Assembly: GCA_951213105.1 (NCBI GenBank)
Contig: OX578147.1
Coordinates: 121,735,399 to 121,799,398 of the forward strand
Length of the DNA: 64,000 nucleotides
Direction: 5' to 3'
Source: Amaurobius ferox
Lineage: Eukaryota > Arthropoda > Arachnida > Araneae > Amaurobiidae
A program made the translations under genes and the position numbers. The notes beneath the pieces are model-generated. The model did not search any database and was not told where the DNA came from. It was given only the letters and a program-made list of their open reading frames with translations. Every line of letters begins with the position of its first letter. Position 1 is the stretch's first letter. Positions 22,596 through 36,317 of this stretch are shown one piece after another.

Positions 22596-25039
22596 GACAT
22601 ATACAAGGAGTGCTGTTATAGACGAAAGAGAGTGCAGTTGGAGATGCGAGCCACACACCCCAGAGTTGTGGCAAGACTGATGACAAACCCAAGATTAAAC
22701 TTGAGGGTATGTCCTCATGTGCTTAGGTCCTAGACACTTTAGAAATCTAACTAGTCCTGGTCACATATCCCCCATAACTAGAGTAATTAAATGATATTTG
22801 ATAATTATGATAAATTGTTGTTAGTGATAAATTGATGTTGTAAATAAATGATATTGTTTAAGTTTTAAATAGTCTAATCTTTTTAATATTAATTAATAAT
22901 TCTTTTCAGGACTTACACAAAAGGTAAAAATAATTGGAGGGTTATTGCGGCACAACGAGCGATGTACGATTTAAATGTTAATTCCACTATATATGAATTT
23001 ACGGCAATGTTAATGTAATATTAAAATAATCGTTAAACAAAACTAATTTTTAATTCCACGTCCCACATATACTTTAGAGAGTAGAACCCTGAGTTTAAAA
23101 GTCACATAATTTATTGCATGATCAAAGAATTTCGTCGATCTAAATATACAGTAAAATTCCGAAAATAAAGGAAGTTCGGTATTTCAGTTGTGCGGTGTTG
23201 TCAAATTTGCCAGATTATTGGATGCCAAACTAAAATAGGGAAAATGTATTTAGAAAACATAATGGACAATAAATGTGATATTTATTTGCCTAAAACCTAT
23301 CACAGACTACATTACACTATACATTACGTTAAAGAAACATTTAAATTAATATAAAAATGATAAGGTAAACTTCAAGGAACAGATGTGCACAAAAAATCAT
23401 GTACTCTATTACAGTAAATATACCTCAATACAGTCAAATGGACCCAAACGCCATTAGAGAAGCATGTCGAAACATTGGATACCGGATGAAGTTTACTGTA
23501 CTCATATTCAAAGAATTTTAAGGAATTATTTTTGAAGCAATTCAATATATATGTACTCCGGCAGGGATTATGATGCTCTAAACCTACGGGATATCCCATC
23601 CCCCCGGTCTGGGTGTGAAATACATATTTACCAATAGAAGTATTTATAATTATATCGCACAATCGGGTATCAAAATAAATTTTATTATGTAAGTATAGAT
23701 TAGATTCATTGAAAACCATTTAGTAAAATCCCTTCCCAATGCTACCAATGTCACAGCTGCAATAACAATGAAATATCCATCTACAGAACCTTCTCTTCAT
23801 TCTTGAAATATGTTAAACTCGTTCATGTATTTATAATTTGTCTATCAAAAATTCTTCAGAGTATAGCTCACCCTTTTCTATATATAATAAATAAAACGTG
23901 TAACGAATTGTGTATTTGTAATAGAGAAATAAATTATTGAGTAAATCAATTAAACAACTAGAAATATGCAAATACCATATGATCTTTACTGTCGCCATTG
24001 TTACGAAAGAACCTTAGAATGTTATCAATGTTATATAATTAATTACTTAATTCATAAATCGAGTATAATTGCCTGGCGGTTAATTTATGTCAAGACATTA
24101 GAATAACAAAACCAAAAAAAGTGAAGGTTTGATAGCCTAGAAAAATGAACTCATCCAATTGTAATGAATTTCGTACATTATTAGACAAGAAACTTTAATT
24201 GACTAAATATGAGGCTCATTTAGATAGTGTTGCTCCATCAGATCTCTAGCCAATAACGGCTCGTAGGGACTATGGTTGTTCTGGATGACATAACAGGTAT
24301 TGTGGATTTAAATTGGCACTACCAAGTTTAGATTCATTTTCCATCCCAGATGCCGCTTCTGATTTTGGGTGACTTACTACACAGAAAAAAAAAAGAGAAA
24401 AATCATCTGGGCTTGTTAATAGCAATCTCCGGAACTACTAACCTTCATTCTAATGTTCCTTTTATTGTAAATTTATCAAAAATTTGTTTCGTTTATTTCT
24501 GCATATGCAAATTATAACATTATATATCTCTAATTTACTTGACAAATTACTCCCAGAAACACATTTATTACAAGAACTATCGGAATACCACCTGCTCTTT
24601 ACCAAGGAGATTTAAATACATTTAAATATCTTTGCTCTTTACTTGTTACAGTAGCCATCAAGGTCAGCAAATCATTTTCAAAATCGAGCGTTGCCACAAC
24701 ATATAATATAATTCATTATTTTTTATCTTAAACTAGAATGATTATTCAAGCGGTAAAACGATGACACGGTATTAGAATAAATGAACATCTTCTGATGAAA
24801 CAAAAGCAAAAGGTAAGTTCCATGGCCTGAAGGAAAGAACGCAGCCGTTTTGATTAGTAGGTTTGCGAAAAGGGAGGGAATGTAGACTGTCGCATGTATG
24901 CCCACGGGCGACGAACTCGCATTGCTTTTATACTAGGCAAAAAGAAAACAAAAAAAGAAAGATGGGAGAAAATTGAAAAGAAAAAAAATATAGAGAGAAC
25001 TGAGAGAGAGTGTGTTCGAAATCTGGTTCACCTGGCGAG
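22596..25039. other. No recognised gene
   Basis: AT-rich. A 115-codon open frame on the - strand at 23372-23719 has no motif I recognise and no homology signature. A purine-rich run lies at about 24940-25010. No RNA gene was found. Confidence 0.35.
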
Positions 25040-25265
25040 TGTAACGCACGCGCGACCCACGTGCAGCCTGTGCTGTCAAGGTCAGGGAAAGCGTAGTTGT
25101 TAACTTCGAATAAAATAATGTATATAAAGGAAGGGGTTGAGTGGTGGTGATTTGATAGGACTCTGATTTCGAATAAAGTACGACAACCAGTGGTAAAGAA
25201 ACTTTTGTCAGCAGATATTTTTTAAACGAGATTGAAATGTGTTAATTCGATCATGCGCTGTTACA
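25040..25265 (+). mobile_element. Possible solo LTR
   Basis: A 226 bp block begins TGTAAC and ends GTTACA, the inverted ends typical of LTRs. It has a TATATAAAGG box at 25121-25130 and an AATAAA signal at 25172-25177. It is GC-richer than its flanks at the left end. No flanking duplication is visible and no second LTR or internal region is present, so this rests on architecture alone. Confidence 0.45.
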
Positions 25266-26477
25266 TTTCAGACCAATTCAGATTCTTTTTTTTTTAATAA
25301 TGCAAGTTAAAATATAAAAAAAAAAAATATATATATTTATTTTAAAAATACATTGGATTTGATTTTTTTAAATAACTTAAATTATCTAAATATGCTTAAG
25401 ACAGCATTTTCAGTTAAAAAAAAATTTATAAATTTCGTTTAAAACAGTGCAAATTATTAATTGAAATATTTTTGGTTAAATTATTTAAAAACAAACAAAC
25501 AAACATGTAAAAAAACGTATCGAACATTGAAACATTTTAAAATTGTTTAACGGTAAAAATATTGAAGTCTTAAAAACGTACACAATCATTTAAAATTAAA
25601 TAAAAATATTAAACTGAAATGCTTCAATATTTCAATGGCTTAGCACATATATGAACATATGATATCTTCAATTAATCTCTGTGTTTATGATAAAAAAATG
25701 TATTCGGAAAATTATTCGGATTTGGGGATTGAAAGATCGTTATTGTTTTTATATTATAATGTTATCCATATAGTTATTATTTATCTTTAAATTTAAGTTA
25801 ATTGCAATACGACACTAACTATTGATTTTATGCCAGCGTGCCGCCCGTTTTGATTCAGGGTATGGACCCGCCAGGCCCACTTAAAACACCTTTTTCCGCA
25901 GTTGCTTGTTACACTGTTATGCAGTCACTTATGAGATTGTAATTTCACCTATTGCGCGACATAAAGTTTATTCTTATTATTATACTAGGATAAATATCAT
26001 CCCAAGGATTGTGCGTTTTACGTAGACGTGCTACCAGACTAACAAACAGATATCTTCTTTTATCATGTTAGATTGTTTGCCAAGACAATTGAATTTACAC
26101 AACCGAAAACACTATTCATGCATTTGTGATAACAAAATATCTGCAAGTACATACATGCATACATACATATAAGCTACCCATTTCTTTCAAAGATTATCCA
26201 CCTTTTCGGTAAAGGTAGTTTTGTTTTTCCTCCAGTACTCCTGGGATTTGTTCTCCTTCCTCGGCATCCTGTGGCAGACTACTTTTCCATCGTTGAATAA
26301 ATATTATTCTCGATGCCTGCCTGAGATGAGTAGCAGGTGTAGGGCACTTATCTCCCATTCTAATAATATTCTACGAGTAGAGGAAACAGTTATAATTGTA
26401 CCTTCTTGCCAACTTGACAACAGCTAAAACTAGTTACATTCATTACAAATAGTATTAGTAGGGGAAAGGGAGCTTTC
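25266..26477. other. Very AT-rich DNA, no gene seen
   Basis: Low-complexity A/T tracts dominate at 25290-25640. No supportable feature. Confidence 0.4.
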
Positions 26478-26990
26478 CTAAGGAATTAATTTAAATTTGT
26501 CTTACTGTACATCACCTTTATGTCAACATTGTATCAGAAGCAAAAGGAACCACTAATTTCAATCCGTCTGAACGTTCTACCTATTGAGCTACTGATACTA
26601 TTTTTCTTTTTTATCTATTTAAAGTGGATCCAGAATTAATTTTCAAATTTCAGATCACGGTGAACTTCAAATTTTGGTGTTATTCTGGCCTTTGCCATAT
26701 TTACTTCAATTGATTCGCAAGGTATATTTTTTTCAGACGCCATTGTAAAAACTCCTTTTCCCCTCAAGAAGAAATCAACTTGTCCCATCAAGAAGTAATC
26801 AAGCATATTCGATTGAACAAGTGGAAGCTCTATATATAGAGCTGCTGAGACAGTTTTCTTTTCTTTTATACTTGACATTTACCTTCATGCTTTATTAAAT
26901 AGCTTCATTTTTCGCTAAGGAAATTAATTTAAATTTGTCTTACTATGCAACACTTTTATATCCACATTTTGTATATAAAACACATGGCAA
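26478..26990 (+). repeat. Direct repeat pair about 439 bp apart
   Basis: CTAAGGAATTAATTTAAATT and the following ~70 bp at 26478-26550 recur at 26917-26990 with scattered changes. The intervening sequence contains CAGTAGCTCAATAGGTAGAA on the - strand (about 26570-26595), which resembles a tRNA box A. Confidence 0.55.
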
Positions 26991-27244
26991 CTAAACTACA
27001 CTTTGTGTAGTTTCAGAAGGCAGGATTATGGCTTCTTGAGGCCCTAAGCAGAGAAAATTGTATCCCCCCCTCTCCTATGCATGTAATGTTATTTAAACGA
27101 TATTTTATCAATGACGACCATTTTATATTATATAAAATTAATAATGGTGAAATCAAATGTAAGATTAATAATGGTGGTATGTTGGGGAGGAGGGTGGACC
27201 GAGAGAAAAAATATCATATACGAAAGTGCAAATGGATAATGCTT

Positions 27245-27249
<5 letters not shown>

Positions 27250-27287
<38 letters not shown>
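27250..27287. repeat. (TA)n microsatellite
   Basis: Short TA tract directly left of a retroelement 3'-end fragment. Confidence 0.9.
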
Positions 27288-28550
<1,263 letters not shown>

Positions 28551-28715
28551 AATCGAATGATTAAAATAAAAATCGTCTGCTGTACAAACTCATTTGATTT
28601 AATTCCATTGCTAAGCAATATGAAATAATTTTTTCAATACATTTTGGAGGGAAAAATCGTCTGCATAATGCTATTTCCACGGAAGTTTTAATTTTGTGTT
28701 TTTTATTAATATCTC
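28551..28715 (-). repeat. Short repeat R6 with CAGACGAT at both ends
   Basis: On the - strand it reads TTCCGTGGAAATAGCATTAT then GCAGACGATTTTT, later TTGCTTAGCAATGGAATTAA, then GCAGACGATTTTT again. It matches 33470-33600 (+) and partly 34065-34175 (+). Confidence 0.7.
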
Positions 28716-29690
28716 GACAACTCCTAGTCCTAGAAACTGAAAAAATAGACGTATTTAGGAATAGACGTAAATAAAAAAATAGACGTATTTTAGGATATAG
28801 TAACCTTGTATTTACCTGCAGTGAAAGGGAGAGTAATAATACTAAATAAAAAAGAATATATCATTAAATCTATGGTTTTGTATATGGAACAAACAACAAA
28901 TATATAAAAAAAACAGACTTCCAATTATATATATATATATATGTATTTGTATCATAAATACTTTATAAAGCCGCAAAATATTAGTTTTCTCTTTAAATAC
29001 ATTTAAATATCTACTTGATTCATCAAAATTAGGGAAAATGGGATGTATCAAAATGAAATCAAATGCTTGAATAAATGTAAGAGATTCAGTATTATTTAAA
29101 ACAACAGAGTATATATTTACTACCAAAGTAGTTCCCATATAAATTGCTCTATAAATTTAATATTTATCGCTATAAAAACTCAAAAAAGACATTGCTGCAC
29201 TCAAGCATCAACATGTCTCTCATTAATCTCAAACTAAGCAGTACTTGCGAATAGTTATGTTCCTCACTTTCACTCACAACTAACAAAATTGACGGCAAAT
29301 AACTAGTTATCGAGCTCTGTGTAATGAAAAATTTAAGAGATCTTACTAAAAATTGGTTACCACGGTAACCGTCACTGTTTTATTAACGCTTGCAGACTGG
29401 CAGACAATTTTTGCACCAAAGATCACAAAATAATTCCAAGAGTCTTTATAATATGGCCTGTGCTTCGTACTTTTAGTGGATTTTCATCCTGAAAGTGATT
29501 AACGAAAGAAGTTTTGGACTAAACTTGAAGTTTTAGAACAATAAAAAGTTTACGATGTGCGAAGGTTTTATAGTTATTATGTGTCAATTATTATATATAA
29601 AGGTCGTAAGTTACACAGAGAATACGTATAAACAGTTCCATATCTGTGTATTCTACTATGAAATAAATCAATAAAAATTGGTCAACCATA
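28716..29690. other. AT-rich DNA with a short (TA)n
   Basis: The TA tract at 28924-28942 and a near-palindrome GGTTACCACGGTAACC at about 29355-29370 are the only visible structures. Confidence 0.4.
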
Positions 29691-29699
29691 TATATTTGA

Positions 29700-29960
29700 T
29701 GAATTGGACACGTAGAACACAAATCCACTCTTTTTGTCTAGACGGCTGTGTGTCTGCAGACACACAGCCGTCAGACACAAGCATGCTTGTGATTATCTGT
29801 CAGTGCGTTTGCCATAGTGGTTGTGTGTGTAACGTGTGCAACGTGTGTATCCATTTTAGCTCAAGTCAGTCACTTTTAGCAGTCAGATCACTTATTCATT
29901 CATTATTCTACCAGGTAATTTCTATATCATCCTCTGGTCAAACATGGTTATTATATAATC
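29700..29960 (+). repeat. R2-like fragment containing a perfect palindrome
   Basis: The run GTGGTTGTGTGTGTAACGTG followed by TATCCATTTTAGCTCAA resembles the middle of R2. It contains the 32 bp palindrome at 29741-29772. A 119-codon open frame across it is not convincing. Confidence 0.45.
29741..29772. repeat. Perfect 32 bp palindrome
   Basis: Each 16 bp arm is GACGGCTGTGTGTCTG and its complement, centred on CTGCAG. The flanks extend the symmetry if one A is skipped. In RNA it would form a strong hairpin; no poly-U tail or other terminator feature follows. Confidence 0.95.
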
Positions 29961-30044
29961 CTGCAACGAAATGCAAAGGTATCCCTTTCTCCGTCCCAAC
30001 AAGAGTTCCACAAAAAATGAACATTGCTCTATTTTGAATTAATT

Positions 30045-30455
30045 TTAAAACAACACCTACAAAGCAACAAAGACCGTCAGAAATTAAATTTAATTTTAAG
30101 ATATTGAATTAGCGACATTTCCTAAATCGCGTCAAGTTTCTCAAGTTTGTTGCCAATATCTTAAATTTTGAATCAAGAATTTTAAAGTAATTTTAATAGA
30201 ACGATAAAATTATTAAACTTTAAATTTAAGGTATTGAGTTATAGCTAACTTGGTGGTATTTCTTAAATCTCGCCAAGTTTCCTAAATTTGTAGCCAATAT
30301 CACTAAATTTGAACTAAGAATGTTACAGTAATTTCGGAAAACGACAAGGATTGTCAGATATGAAATTTAATTTTAAGGTATTGAATGATCGCTAATTTGG
30401 CGACAATTTTTAAAGTTCATCCAGTTCGCAAATTTGTCGCCAAGCGTGACAGCTA
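30045..30455 (+). repeat. Three diverged tandem copies, about 140-150 bp each
   Basis: The unit runs GTCAGAAATTAAATTTAATT, a TAAGGTATTGAATT segment, then CTAA(C)TTGG(T/C)G and CC(A)AGTTT, ending TTGTAGCCAATAT. The TTGGCGAC-type motifs echo those in R1. Confidence 0.7.
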
Positions 30456-31339
30456 AACAGGTTTATTGGTTATTCTTAAGTATGTCTACACATATTTGTT
30501 TTAAGAACAATATTTTTCTTTATACTTGGGAATAAGAAAGTAATAAGAAAATCGATTTCCTATTAAATATAATTGTCTGCTGTTTCAATTACAATAAGTA
30601 CAGAACCGTTTGTTTCTAGGATATTTATAGCTTCTAATATTATATCTTCTACGGATAAACTTTCTGTGCGGAGTTTAAATTCTCATTTACCCCCGCCCTC
30701 CCCATCTCTATGGTAAACATAAACCCTCTACTATCTCGCATAAAAAGCACGATAAGGTCATAAAATTCTCATAAACGTAACTTTTATATGTGAAAAGTGA
30801 AGTCGTTATAGTGATCTTTCAAATGTTATGTTTTTCTTCAATGCAATTTGTATCTGAAAACAGCAAATTAAAGTTTTATGAGACAGAAATACGAGGCCCA
30901 GGGGACGTCTAATAGCTACAGAAAATTACTGCATGTAATAAGTATTTCTTAACGGCATTGAAAGCACGTGAGTTTAGGTTTCTGTTGTAAGTTTAGGTTT
31001 CTATTGTCAGGAGTATGTTTCGTGATAGTAAATAGCCATAAATTCAGATCCAATATATGTATCTAGTTTGATAGTAAATATGACCGGTAAATTATATCCT
31101 ACACATGTCAATGCGAGAGAATTTTCTTTCATTGTCTTCGAAACCTTTTTTTGACAGTAGTTATATACCGGATTTCTCCCCTTTTAAGTCCATCTATCCG
31201 TTTAACGTTCGACTGAGATCATCTAGTGCTGTAAAAGCAAGGTATACTTATAGGAAAGCAGCTAAACGGTATCGATTGAGAAAGTTTGCAACGCTTCCAT
31301 CCGCAAATTACCATTTCGAAAAGCAATATAGGCTGAAAT
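30456..31339. other. No gene seen
   Basis: AT-rich. An 83-codon open frame at 31105-31356 is rich in Ser, Arg and Tyr but has no recognisable domain; I leave it uncalled. Confidence 0.35.
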
Positions 31340-31344
31340 TTTCA

Positions 31345-31725
31345 ATTAGTACATAGGTATAGAACGTACCCTATTTAGTATAAAAAGATATGCTGTTTGC
31401 AAACAACATGTACACAGACGATAAAGCATTAGGTAAACAAAAAGCCATAATTATGCAAATGTCTCGCTATACTAAAGTACTTCTGAAGGAAATGGCAAAA
31501 AATACACATGGAAAAAGGATAATCCGTGCAATAAGAAGTTTTAATTTATTTAGGATTATCATTTTGCAGTAAAAAATGAATGTGGTATAAAAATGGCAGA
31601 CAGATGATGCTGTAAATTAATCATCCCTTTTCACTGACTTCATTTTTATCGTCTGTGTACATGTAATATACAAACCGCATGTCTTTCCATACTAAATAGA
31701 GAACATTCTAATGTAACAGAGTCTA
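31345..31725. mobile_element. MITE-like element with about 75 bp inverted repeats
   Basis: The left arm (about 31350-31425) contains CTATTTAGTAT, a GATATGCTGTTTG segment and ends ACATGTACACAGACGATAAA. The right arm (31645 to about 31718) is its complement, with the innermost 20 bp perfect. Total length is about 375 bp. No transposase is present; the small open frame between the arms is not convincing. Target duplication not defined. Confidence 0.75.
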
Positions 31726-31937
31726 ATGTACAGAGATTCCAAGTTCCAACCGTCAGCAACAATGCATATTTGAATTCGAGAAAGACTGTTATCGCATATT
31801 TTAACAAGCACTGCAGATGTCACCGTGTTGTATACCTATAGCAACCAATGAAGTATGACAAATATTTATTACCTGTCACATAAACATTTCAGTCGTTCCT
31901 GATGTCCAATCCCACTCGTTAGACAAGATCTACAACT

Positions 31938-31970
31938 CTCTCTCTCTCTCTGTCTATATATATATATAAT
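31938..31970. repeat. (CT)n plus short (TA)n
   Basis: A CT run adjoining a brief TATATATATA run. Confidence 0.85.
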
Positions 31971-32279
31971 AGTTTATGATAATCCAAATAAATAATAGTG
32001 ATAAATTGTAACACCTACGTAAAACCAATAATTAATTTGTGATTTATATTCTTTATGCAATTAATAATTAATTCAATAAATAGATATTGTGATACTCATC
32101 AAAAGATAGTAATTAATTTAATTGATAACAAGAAGACTATTTTTATTGAATGTATACGAAAAAGATTATTTGTATAGAAAGGAAATTCTATATTTTTATG
32201 ATATAAAGTATAAGAATCTGACGAAGTGCTCCATCTCATTTTGTGACGGGCATGGTAGTGATTCATATTTTCTTGATTT

Positions 32280-32605
32280 ATCTGCAATTAGCCAACAACA
32301 GAACACTGCTTGCTCTCCGGACAACCCACGTGTTTCGTACAATATCTAAAATCAACTTTTCGATCCAGACCATCATAGGAAGCTACATTAACCAATAAAC
32401 CCCCCATAAATGTTCCCGTCTTCGGTTAAACATATCCATTATCGAAAATTTCAGACGAAAATAGCTTTCTCAAAACGCAGTTTGTATCATAATATGGGCT
32501 ACTATTGCATTTTCTGTAGTAGCGTCTTGTTTCAACGCGTTCCGCTTTTTAAAGAGGACTTTGATAATTTTATGGCAGAAACTTGAAGTGAAATATATTC
32601 CAGAA
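32280..32605 (+). repeat. Dispersed repeat R7, copy 1
   Basis: Matches 34560-34895. Shared landmarks are AAAATCAACTTTTCGAT, ACCAATAAA, ATATCCATTATCGAAA, TTTCAG(A/T)CGAAAAT and TTTGATAATTTT. The class is unknown. Confidence 0.7.
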
Positions 32606-32689
32606 AAATAATATAAAGAATTTTTAGAATATAATCTTTTATAACATAACAAGAATTACTTAATATCAAAGCTAATAAAAACATTAAGT

Positions 32690-33205
32690 TACACAAAGAT
32701 TTATTTTTGCCGAAATATTAATCACTAACTTATTGTGCTATCACTTAAGTATGTAATATCACTCAAGTGTGTATATTAATTGTGCTATCAGATATATAAT
32801 GTATTTGTTTATTAACACAAATAAAGACTATAGTGCACTTCTTAAATCATATTCTTTTTAACGTAGAAAAGTCAATTTATATGCTGCTGGGCGATGCCCC
32901 TGTAATATTTTTTTATACAAAATACAATAAAGTAAATTTTTTTATACAAATTACAAAGATTTATTTTTGCCGAAATATGTATCACTCACTTTGTGCTATC
33001 ACTTAAATATGTAGTATCACTCAAGTGTCTATATTAATTGTGCTATCAGATATACAATGTATTTTGTTTATTAACACAAATAAAGACTATAGTGCATTTC
33101 TTAAATCTTATTTTTTTTCAACGTAGAAAAGTCAGAAATTTATATACTGTTGGGCGATGACGCTGTAATTTTTTTATTCAAAATACAATAAATTTAATAA
33201 ATACC
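32690..33205 (+). repeat. Tandem duplication of about 258 bp
   Basis: Two adjacent copies start CAAAGATTTATTTTTGCCGA and contain TGTGCTATCACTTAA, AACACAAATAAAGACTATAG and TGGGCGATG(C/A)C. They are about 90 percent alike by eye. Confidence 0.85.
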
Positions 33206-33469
33206 TGGAAATTTGAGGACAATTGTACATTTGTTAAAAATTACTCCTCTGGAAAGCACAATACTCCTTCAAATCAAGTCAGGGAATATTTTTAGTCTTC
33301 TGGAAATATTCTAGCTCGATCTCTGCACTTGCATTTATATTTGGAATACTGTGCATGACAAAAGTATTAGGCATAATATACAAAGTTGAGAAATAGTTGA
33401 ATCAAAGCAATGCAGTTACCCGTAATGGTGTCTGTAGGATCAGAGATTCCGGCAATATTAATAATAAAA

Positions 33470-33600
33470 AAAATAAACGTTTCCATTGAAATAGCATTAT
33501 GCAGACGATTTTTTTCCCGAAATCTTATTTGAAGAAAATAATATTTTCCTCGGAATTAAATTCAATATATATTTGCAGCAGACGATTTTAATTAATTTTT
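33470..33600 (+). repeat. Short repeat R6, copy 2
   Basis: Begins TTTCCATTGAAATAGCATTA followed by TGCAGACGATTTTT, and ends GCAGCAGACGATTTT. Same order as the reverse complement of 28551-28715. Confidence 0.7.
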
Positions 33601-34064
33601 CTTTCCTATTTCAACAATAAAAATTATTATAAAAGAAATTTAATAAGTAATTGGTATTAAATTTTTAATATTGTTGTGTAAGTTACGAACATGGAAATAA
33701 GGATTACGGTAATGTTTCGCAGAAAAGGTTTCCTGAATTTGTACTCTTATATTTCCGAATGTGTTTACAGGATTGCTGTAACGGGGGAAAGAATGGTACG
33801 AAAATAGCTTTTGCTAACATGCATAGTTTTCATTTTAGTGCATGTTCATTAAACTTCATATTTTTGTACATTGGTTTACATCACACAAGACAAAGATTTT
33901 CTGTTCTTTAGATTTGCCTATATATATGTCACAAATTCAGTTTTTGGCTGATTTTTTTTTCTTTTTTCTCAAATTTTATATGATTATTCTTTGCATTAGT
34001 ACGGGTAATTATGTCCGTGTTTCAACATACTAGACTCATCAAAGACTGTCGAGATATGAATAAT

Positions 34065-34175
34065 ACATAAAATTAAACCTTCCATTTCAATAATATTAAA
34101 CAGACGATCTTCTACTGAAACTTTATTTCAAGAAAATTATATCATGTTGCTTAGTAACGTAATTAAATTGTTGTA
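34065..34175 (+). repeat. Short repeat R6, partial copy 3
   Basis: CCATTTCAATAATATTAAAC with CAGACGATC, then GTTGCTTAGTAACGTAATTA. The second CAGACGAT end is not evident. Confidence 0.55.
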
Positions 34176-34559
34176 AAAAATTCAAATGTTGTAAAAAATT
34201 CAAATAGAAACGGGCGGTTTATGAACGGGCCAGGATGTTATAATATTTAGATTTGACTGTGAAGATAATTTTGTACAGTGAGAACAAAAGTTTCCATACT
34301 TTTTATTTTTATAGGGAAATTAAATTGAATACTTCTAACGGAAATTTTGCAAAGACATGTTTTAAACCGCTATTAGACTTCGCTTAAATTCCAAATCACG
34401 AGCAACGTCAGGTATATCTACTTGTTATGAATAAAATCTCAGTTTCGGTATCCTAAACTTCAAATACTTTCGGCACCTTTTGACAAAGATGTTGCCCTTG
34501 AAAGACTCCGACCGTGGTGCTCGTCAGATATTCAACAACTTTATTTGCGACTTTATTTA

Positions 34560-34895
34560 CTACTATATCTCCTATTTGCCATCAACAGAAACCTACCTGC
34601 TCAAAAGTCACGCCGCACGATATAACTCCAATATTAAAATCAACTTTTCGATGAAGCCTTCCTGGCCAAGCTATATGAACCAATAAAACTGCCATAAGCG
34701 GCTTCCGTTGCGAGTTAAGTATATCCATTATCGAAAGTTTCAGTCGAAAATGGTTCTTTCGAATGCAGTTTACTTCAGATTATGGTCAAACGTTGCGTTT
34801 TCGGTAGTGGCATCAGGTCGTAATGTTTGCCGCTCCTTAAAGACAAGCATCTTGCTTTGATAATTTTGTGTCACGATCTTGAAAAACATTTGCAC
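34560..34895 (+). repeat. Dispersed repeat R7, copy 2
   Basis: Same landmarks as 32280-32605, with moderate divergence. The upstream part (34480-34560) is open but has no motif. Confidence 0.7.
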
Positions 34896-35619
34896 GACTT
34901 TGATATTTTAAACACAGTTCTTGTAGATGTGACTCTCAAGTCCTTATTTAGGTCTCGTTTAGGAAATTGCTTCCTCAACTAATTTCTGAAATTTTCGAAA
35001 AATTGCTGGATACAATTAAATTATTAATTTAATTAATTTAATTTGTTGAATACAATTAAAAGAAATTTGGTGGCGCAAAAGATTCCTAAGAAAATCCTTA
35101 AGCACCTCAATAGCGTTGTAAGGAAAGGTTAATAAGTGTATAAATTAGGCCTATCCACATTAACGTGATTATATGTCGGATTGAATAAAAACAATTGCTG
35201 TTCACCTAGCGAAAAATTAAAAAAGTTTTGGTAACGAATTCGCCAATAAAGTGAGACAGGCGAAAAATGTCAATTACAAAGTAGTGAAGCATTGTCTAGT
35301 TAGTAGTGATGGACAAGGCAATAAACATCTGTCAGACAGTTGTATCATCAGAGATTGTAACACGATGACACCTGTAATACTTGTCAAAGTTCGCTGTCAT
35401 ATTCTTTCTCGAATTTAAATGTGCATTGTTGCTAACGAGGGCATTTTGATTAGGCTGCATGTACATGCAAGATTATTTTGCATCCCTATAATGTTTATTA
35501 TCATCTAATGTGTAATGTATATTTTGGCATTTCTGAACACGACAGCCACTCTCCAATAACTCTATTGTGTTAAATAATTGCCTTATGTAACATTTTTATG
35601 GTCAACCCTACTCTTTGGA
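34896..35619. other. No gene seen
   Basis: AT-rich with an AATTAAATT-rich patch at 35020-35055; otherwise nothing recognised. Confidence 0.35.
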
Positions 35620-35641
35620 CTATATATATATATATATATAT
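35620..35641. repeat. (TA)n microsatellite
   Basis: TA tract forming the left border of the retroelement fragment at 35642-36276. Confidence 0.9.
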
Positions 35642-36276
35642 TTCGCTAAAAAATTGTAACTTTAGCCAGTTTGAAACAACGATTTGAGCTCCCTTATAAT
35701 GGTGTATAGTGGCATTCTCGCTTATCCATTTCTTCTATGAATCACTTGTTTAGTAAGCATTTTCATCTTTGCTTCATGTCCATATTTTGTTTTGCTTATA
35801 TGGGTAATTGTCCTGTCTCCTTATCTGACTCACTGGATGGGTCTAGGAGTGTCGATGTGAACGTTCGTACTGCCTCCTAGGTAGTATTTCGTCATGTTCA
35901 TTCCAGTGCTTCTAGAATTTTTTATACTGTTAAGGTTGATCGCATACACGTGGTGAAAAAAGAAAGGTTTCTGCCACATGGTAATACAAATTTTTCTAAT
36001 GTTTCTTATCCTCATTTCTTCATCTTTTGGTGCCTGTAGTCTGAGTTTGAACATTTATAGTAATGTACTATTGCCCAATCTGAAACAGGCATTTGTTTGG
36101 ATTAATTAGAATTAAATACTCAGACCTGAAGATGAATTTAATTCTTTTTAATCTTCGAATTTGGACCGGTGCTGATCTTTTCTATTATTGGCATTATGGC
36201 CGTGGTTTTACTTCTATGGTGATGTTAATATTCCACGATTACTTGAATTAAATATTTTTATTATTACTTCTTTCTA
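35642..36276 (+). mobile_element. Retroelement 3' region bracketed by (TA)n
   Basis: A 635 bp insert lies between two TA tracts. One + strand frame (about 35795-36020) reads as a plausible but broken coding tail, with stretches such as GNCPVSLSDSLDGSRSVDV and FLPHGNTNFSNVSYPHFF separated by a stop. After that come a hairpin-like GAAGATGAATTTAATTC...AATCTTC and the GGCCGTGGTTTTACTTCTAT tail shared with 27288-27380. A constant tail, a (TA)n border and a different 5' end make target-primed insertion into (TA)n likely. I do not recognise the protein. Confidence 0.6.
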
Positions 36277-36317
36277 ATATATATATACGAGTATATATAT
36301 ATATATATATATATATA
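36277..36317. repeat. (TA)n microsatellite
   Basis: Interrupted once by CGAG; right border of the 35642-36276 insert. Confidence 0.9.

Noticed and set aside
22325..22692. Cysteine-rich repetitive peptides (SYTKCCRSN type)
   Set aside because: They come from the 27 bp minisatellite at 22456-22595, which is open in several frames on both strands.
23372..23719. 115-codon open frame on the - strand
   Set aside because: No recognisable motif, no splice or start support, and length within what AT-rich random frames can reach. Left uncalled.
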